From the NCBI GenBank assembly GCA_023391955.1, contig JAEWAA010000564.1:1-8280 (forward strand): a stretch of DNA of 8,280 nucleotides. Direction: 5' to 3'. Shown one piece after another: positions 6,831 through 8,280 of the stretch (positions are counted from its first letter, which is position 1; each line of letters begins with the position of its first letter). Origin of the DNA: Bacillota bacterium (GTDB taxonomy: Bacteria; Bacillota; Bacilli; Paenibacillales; NBRC-103111). Below the pieces are notes generated by a model. That model did not search any database. It saw only the letters and a list, made by a program, of their open reading frames with translations, and had not been told where the DNA came from. The translations under genes were made by a program, and so were the position numbers.

Positions 6831-6945
6831 CCCGGTAACCCCCGGCATCTCCGGGCAACCCCCGGTATCACCCGGCATCCCCGGTATCTCCGGGCGACAC
6901 CCGGCATCCCCGAGCAACCCCCGGCACTCCCCCAGCATCCTCCCA
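6831..6945 (+). repeat. Degenerate tandem array, about 10-bp unit
   Basis: About eleven or twelve units resembling CCCGGYATCC follow one another with a period of 9-10 bases (for example CCCGGTAACC 6831, CCCGGCATCT 6841, CCCGGTATCA 6861, CCCGGCATCC 6871, CCGGCACTCC 6921-6930), decaying toward the right end. A longer period is visible too: CCCGGCATCTCCGGG at 6841-6855 recurs as CCCGGTATCTCCGGG at 6880-6894, each a five-base-pair hairpin. The unit length is not a multiple of three, so selection as protein-coding repeat is unlikely. Confidence 0.8.
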
Positions 6946-6958
6946 ACGGACACAGGAG

Positions 6959-7110
6959 CCGTTATTGCGCGAAAAACCGGCGGTTTTCCAAACTAACGGA
7001 CTGCAGATGCGTTAATAGGCAGCAAACAGGCGGTTTGCAGGGTGCAGATGGGGCAATAGCGGATCGTGTGTCCGCAAAACTACCAAAAGCGGGAATTTGG
7101 TGGAAATAGC
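6959..7110. repeat. Decayed intergenic hairpin / AATAG repeats
   Basis: The octamer GGCGGTTT occurs at 6980-6987 and 7030-7037, each time as part of a hairpin: AAAACCG/CGGTTTT around 6973-6987, and GCAAAC (7022-7027) with GTTTGC (7033-7038). The heptamer GCAGATG occurs at 7003-7009 and 7044-7050. The motif AATAG ends three successive segments (about 7014-7018, 7055-7059 and 7106-7110). CCGTTATTGC (6959-6968) is nearly the inverse of GCAATAGCGG (7053-7062, one mismatch). Together this looks like two or three diverged copies of a unit of about 40-50 bases. The function is unknown. Confidence 0.5.
7082..7101 (-). terminator. Possible weak terminator for the glycosyltransferase gene
   Basis: Read on the minus strand, ACCAAA and TTTGGT form a six-base stem with an eight-base loop, followed by AGTTTT. 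It lies about 170 bases beyond the stop codon of the minus-strand gene. The stem is AT-rich and short, so this is a weak candidate, but it is the only T-followed hairpin noticed on that strand before the array. Confidence 0.25.
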
Positions 7111-7125
7111 AGCCGTACGGTCCGT

Positions 7126-7139
7126 TGGCCCATGGGCCA
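7126..7139. repeat. Perfect 14-bp palindrome
   Basis: TGGCCCATGGGCCA reads identically on both strands. It is short, GC-rich and lies in non-coding DNA downstream of the minus-strand gene. It could be a protein-binding site or chance; nothing nearby decides. Confidence 0.4.
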
Positions 7140-7270
7140 GGTGGGGGAGCCGTCCGGGAGATTCGGCAGTCGTCACATGATCCCCGGCTTCCTCCAGCAG
7201 GCGTGCTCCGCAGTCGTACCAGGGGCTCCCGCGGCCTATTGCTTCTGACAGGGCGGCGCCGACACGGAGC

Positions 7271-8280
7271 TTACGCCTTGGCGGCGAAGATCCGTTTGCC
7301 CACCGGCACGTTCTCCGGACTGACGCTGGCAGCGGCGTCCAGAATTTCACGGACGGCGCCTGCGGCAGAGTCCTTGCGGCTGTAAAGCCGGGCACAGGAC
7401 TTCATCTGTGCCAGCAGGGCCGGCTCGGTGAGAAGCCGCGCCAGCTGCGCGGTAAACTCCCCGGGCCCCTTGGCCTGCACGGCTGCGCCGATTCCGGTCA
7501 GGTAGGCGGCATTGTCATGCTCTTGGCCGGGCAGCGGCTTGTACAACAGCATAGGCAGGCCCGAGGCCAGCGCTTCCGAGCTGGTGAGGCCGCCGGGTTT
7601 GGTGATGAGGAGATCAGACGCGGCCATCAGCTCCGGAACATTATCCACATATCCGGTCAGGCGGACCGGATGGGGATATGCGGCCAGCTCCCGGGCCAGC
7701 TTGGCTTGCAGCTTTGCGTTGCGGCCGCAGACGATGATTACCTGCAGTGGCAGCGGCAGCAAGCCCGGGTCCTGGAGCAGCCGGGCCCAATCCCCGCCGA
7801 TCAGTCCGCCGCCCCCGCCCATAATCATCACGGTGGGCAGACCGGGCTGCAGGCCAAGCGAACTGCGGATGGCCTCTCGGTCATACGCGGCGCGAAAGGC
7901 GGGCCGGATGGGGATACCCGTGACGGCGATTTTCCGGTCGGGTATGGGCCAATCCTGAAGCAGCCGGCGGACATGCTCAGAGCCGACTATATACCGGTCG
8001 GTAGCGGGATGGAGCCAATAGCTGTGGGAGGTGTGGTCCGTCATAACGGTTGCCGTTACCGCTTTGATCCGGCCCACAGCCTTCAACCGCGCCACCGCAG
8101 CGGAGGCGGAGGGGAAGGTGCTGACTACGGCGGTGGGTTTCATCTCCTCCACCAGCCGGATCAGCCGCCTTGAGCTGCAGAGCGGCAGACGGTTGAGACA
8201 CCGGGAGAGCAGGCTGTCCCTCTGGGTGCGGCGGAACTAAAAGCCGTACAGCCAAGGCAGCTTGGTAATCCATATCATAT
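7271..8280 (-). pseudogene. MGDG-synthase/UgtP-type glycosyltransferase, interrupted by an amber codon
   Basis: The frame encodes a GT28-type glycosyltransferase like UgtP, which moves glucose from UDP-glucose to diacylglycerol to make glycolipids and lipoteichoic acid anchors at the membrane. Family motifs include MKPTAVVSTFPS, VMTDHTSHSYWLHPATDRYIV, KIAVTGIPIRPAF, the glycine loop MGGGGGLIGG, LTGYVDNVPELMAASDLLITKPGG and LPGQEHDNAAYL. The homologous frame continues upstream without shift (LPWLYGF, stop, FRRTQRDSLLSRCLNRL) but carries TAG at 8237-8239. The sequence before and after it matches the family region that reads YLYGWFYYGT...HDSL in Bacillus. The gene runs off the right edge, where the rest of the N-terminal acceptor domain should be. 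A restart at GTG 8152 or ATG 8143 lacks a well-placed ribosome binding site and would remove much of that domain. Hence it is a probable pseudogene; a sequencing error is the alternative. The stop codon is TAA at 7271-7273. Confidence 0.75.
8237..8239 (-). other. In-frame TAG codon inside the glycosyltransferase
   Basis: On the minus strand the codons read GGC TTT TAG TTC CGC. The flanking residues (WLYGF before, FRRTQRDSLL after) belong to one continuous homologous segment, in which relatives have Trp or Tyr near this position. A single change from TGG, TAT or TAC would create the stop. Confidence 0.8.

Larger units (their letters stand above)
6730..7270. other. Gene-free, repeat-rich intergenic region
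   Basis: This stretch of about 540 bases lies between the yhgE terminator and the convergent glycosyltransferase stop, and I see no credible gene in it. Short open frames on both strands have odd composition (Pro/Gly/Arg/Cys-rich) and cross the terminator or the repeats. Contents in order: a nested inverted repeat (GGAGGCG 6745-6751 with CGCCTCC 6776-6782, enclosing TCCGT/ACGGA at 6762-6774); the C-rich 10-base tandem array at about 6831-6945; hairpin repeats at about 6959-7110; and a perfect 14-base palindrome at 7126-7139. From about 7140 to 7270 nothing specific stands out. Confidence 0.6.

Noticed and set aside
6606..6953. Minus-strand open frames across the yhgE end, terminator and repeat array
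   Set aside because: They span a strong terminator hairpin, overlap the end of yhgE in antisense, and have repeat-derived composition.
6757..6996. Possible 79-residue Pro/Gly-rich protein with a GGGAGGCGGGG ribosome-binding-like sequence ahead of a GTG
   Set aside because: It resembles collagen superficially, but glycine does not keep a three-residue spacing. The Pro/Gly content comes from the 10-base repeat, whose period is not a multiple of three. It starts just after a strong terminator with no visible promoter.
6831..7110. CRISPR array
   Set aside because: The units are about 10 bases with no unique spacers of constant length, and no cas genes are nearby. It is tandem and dispersed repeat, not CRISPR.
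7012..7395. 127-residue minus-strand open frame overlapping the 3' end of the glycosyltransferase
   Set aside because: It is out of frame with the homologous gene and runs into repeat DNA. It has no ribosome binding site context and no recognisable motif.
7977..8273. 98-residue minus-strand open frame overlapping the 5' part of the glycosyltransferase
   Set aside because: It is in a different frame from the family homology, is Pro/Gln/Ala-rich and has no domain. The homologous frame is the one containing the amber codon.

Overview
The window looks like chromosomal DNA of a spore-forming, moderately GC-rich Firmicute of the Paenibacillus type. Supporting signs are a FloT-type flotillin, a Bacillus-like yhgD-yhgE pair (TetR regulator plus YhgE/Pip membrane protein), strong purine-rich ribosome binding sites (GGAGG-like), sigma-A promoters, and a UgtP/MGDG-synthase-type glycosyltransferase. 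The organism assignment is inference from protein resemblance and signal style; no search was run.

Layout, left to right: (1) 1-1007, plus strand: last two thirds of a flotillin, cut by the left edge. (2) 1020-1071: hairpin shared by two convergent genes. (3) 1072-1737, minus strand: atypical short-chain dehydrogenase of the CC3/TIP30-like group. (4) 1738-2008: divergent intergenic stretch. (5) 2009-3868, plus: membrane sensor histidine kinase with a 7TMR-DISM-like input region and no adjacent response regulator. (6) 3955-4530, plus: TetR-family regulator. (7) 4639-6666, plus: YhgE/Pip-family protein with long heptad-glycine repeats, closed by a strong intrinsic terminator at 6689-6729. (8) 6730-7270: about 540 bases with no credible gene, holding a roughly 10-bp tandem repeat and decayed hairpin repeats. 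(9) 7271 to the right edge, minus: a diacylglycerol-glucosyltransferase-like gene whose frame is interrupted by an amber codon at 8237-8239, so probably a pseudogene.

The clearest functional unit is the TetR-YhgE pair. The same 17-base element (one mismatch) lies at the predicted transcription start of the regulator gene and again between the -35 and -10 boxes of the yhgE promoter. This implies that the regulator represses both itself and a surface protein whose relatives (Pip, YueB) serve as phage receptors. The kinase gene runs directly into the regulator promoter: its stop codon overlaps the -35 box.

Most of the window is ordinary core genome. I see no defence island, CRISPR array, tRNA, rRNA or insertion sequence. 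The observations most worth checking are the paired operators, the amber codon in the glycosyltransferase, the two-block heptad-glycine architecture of YhgE, and the intergenic repeats.
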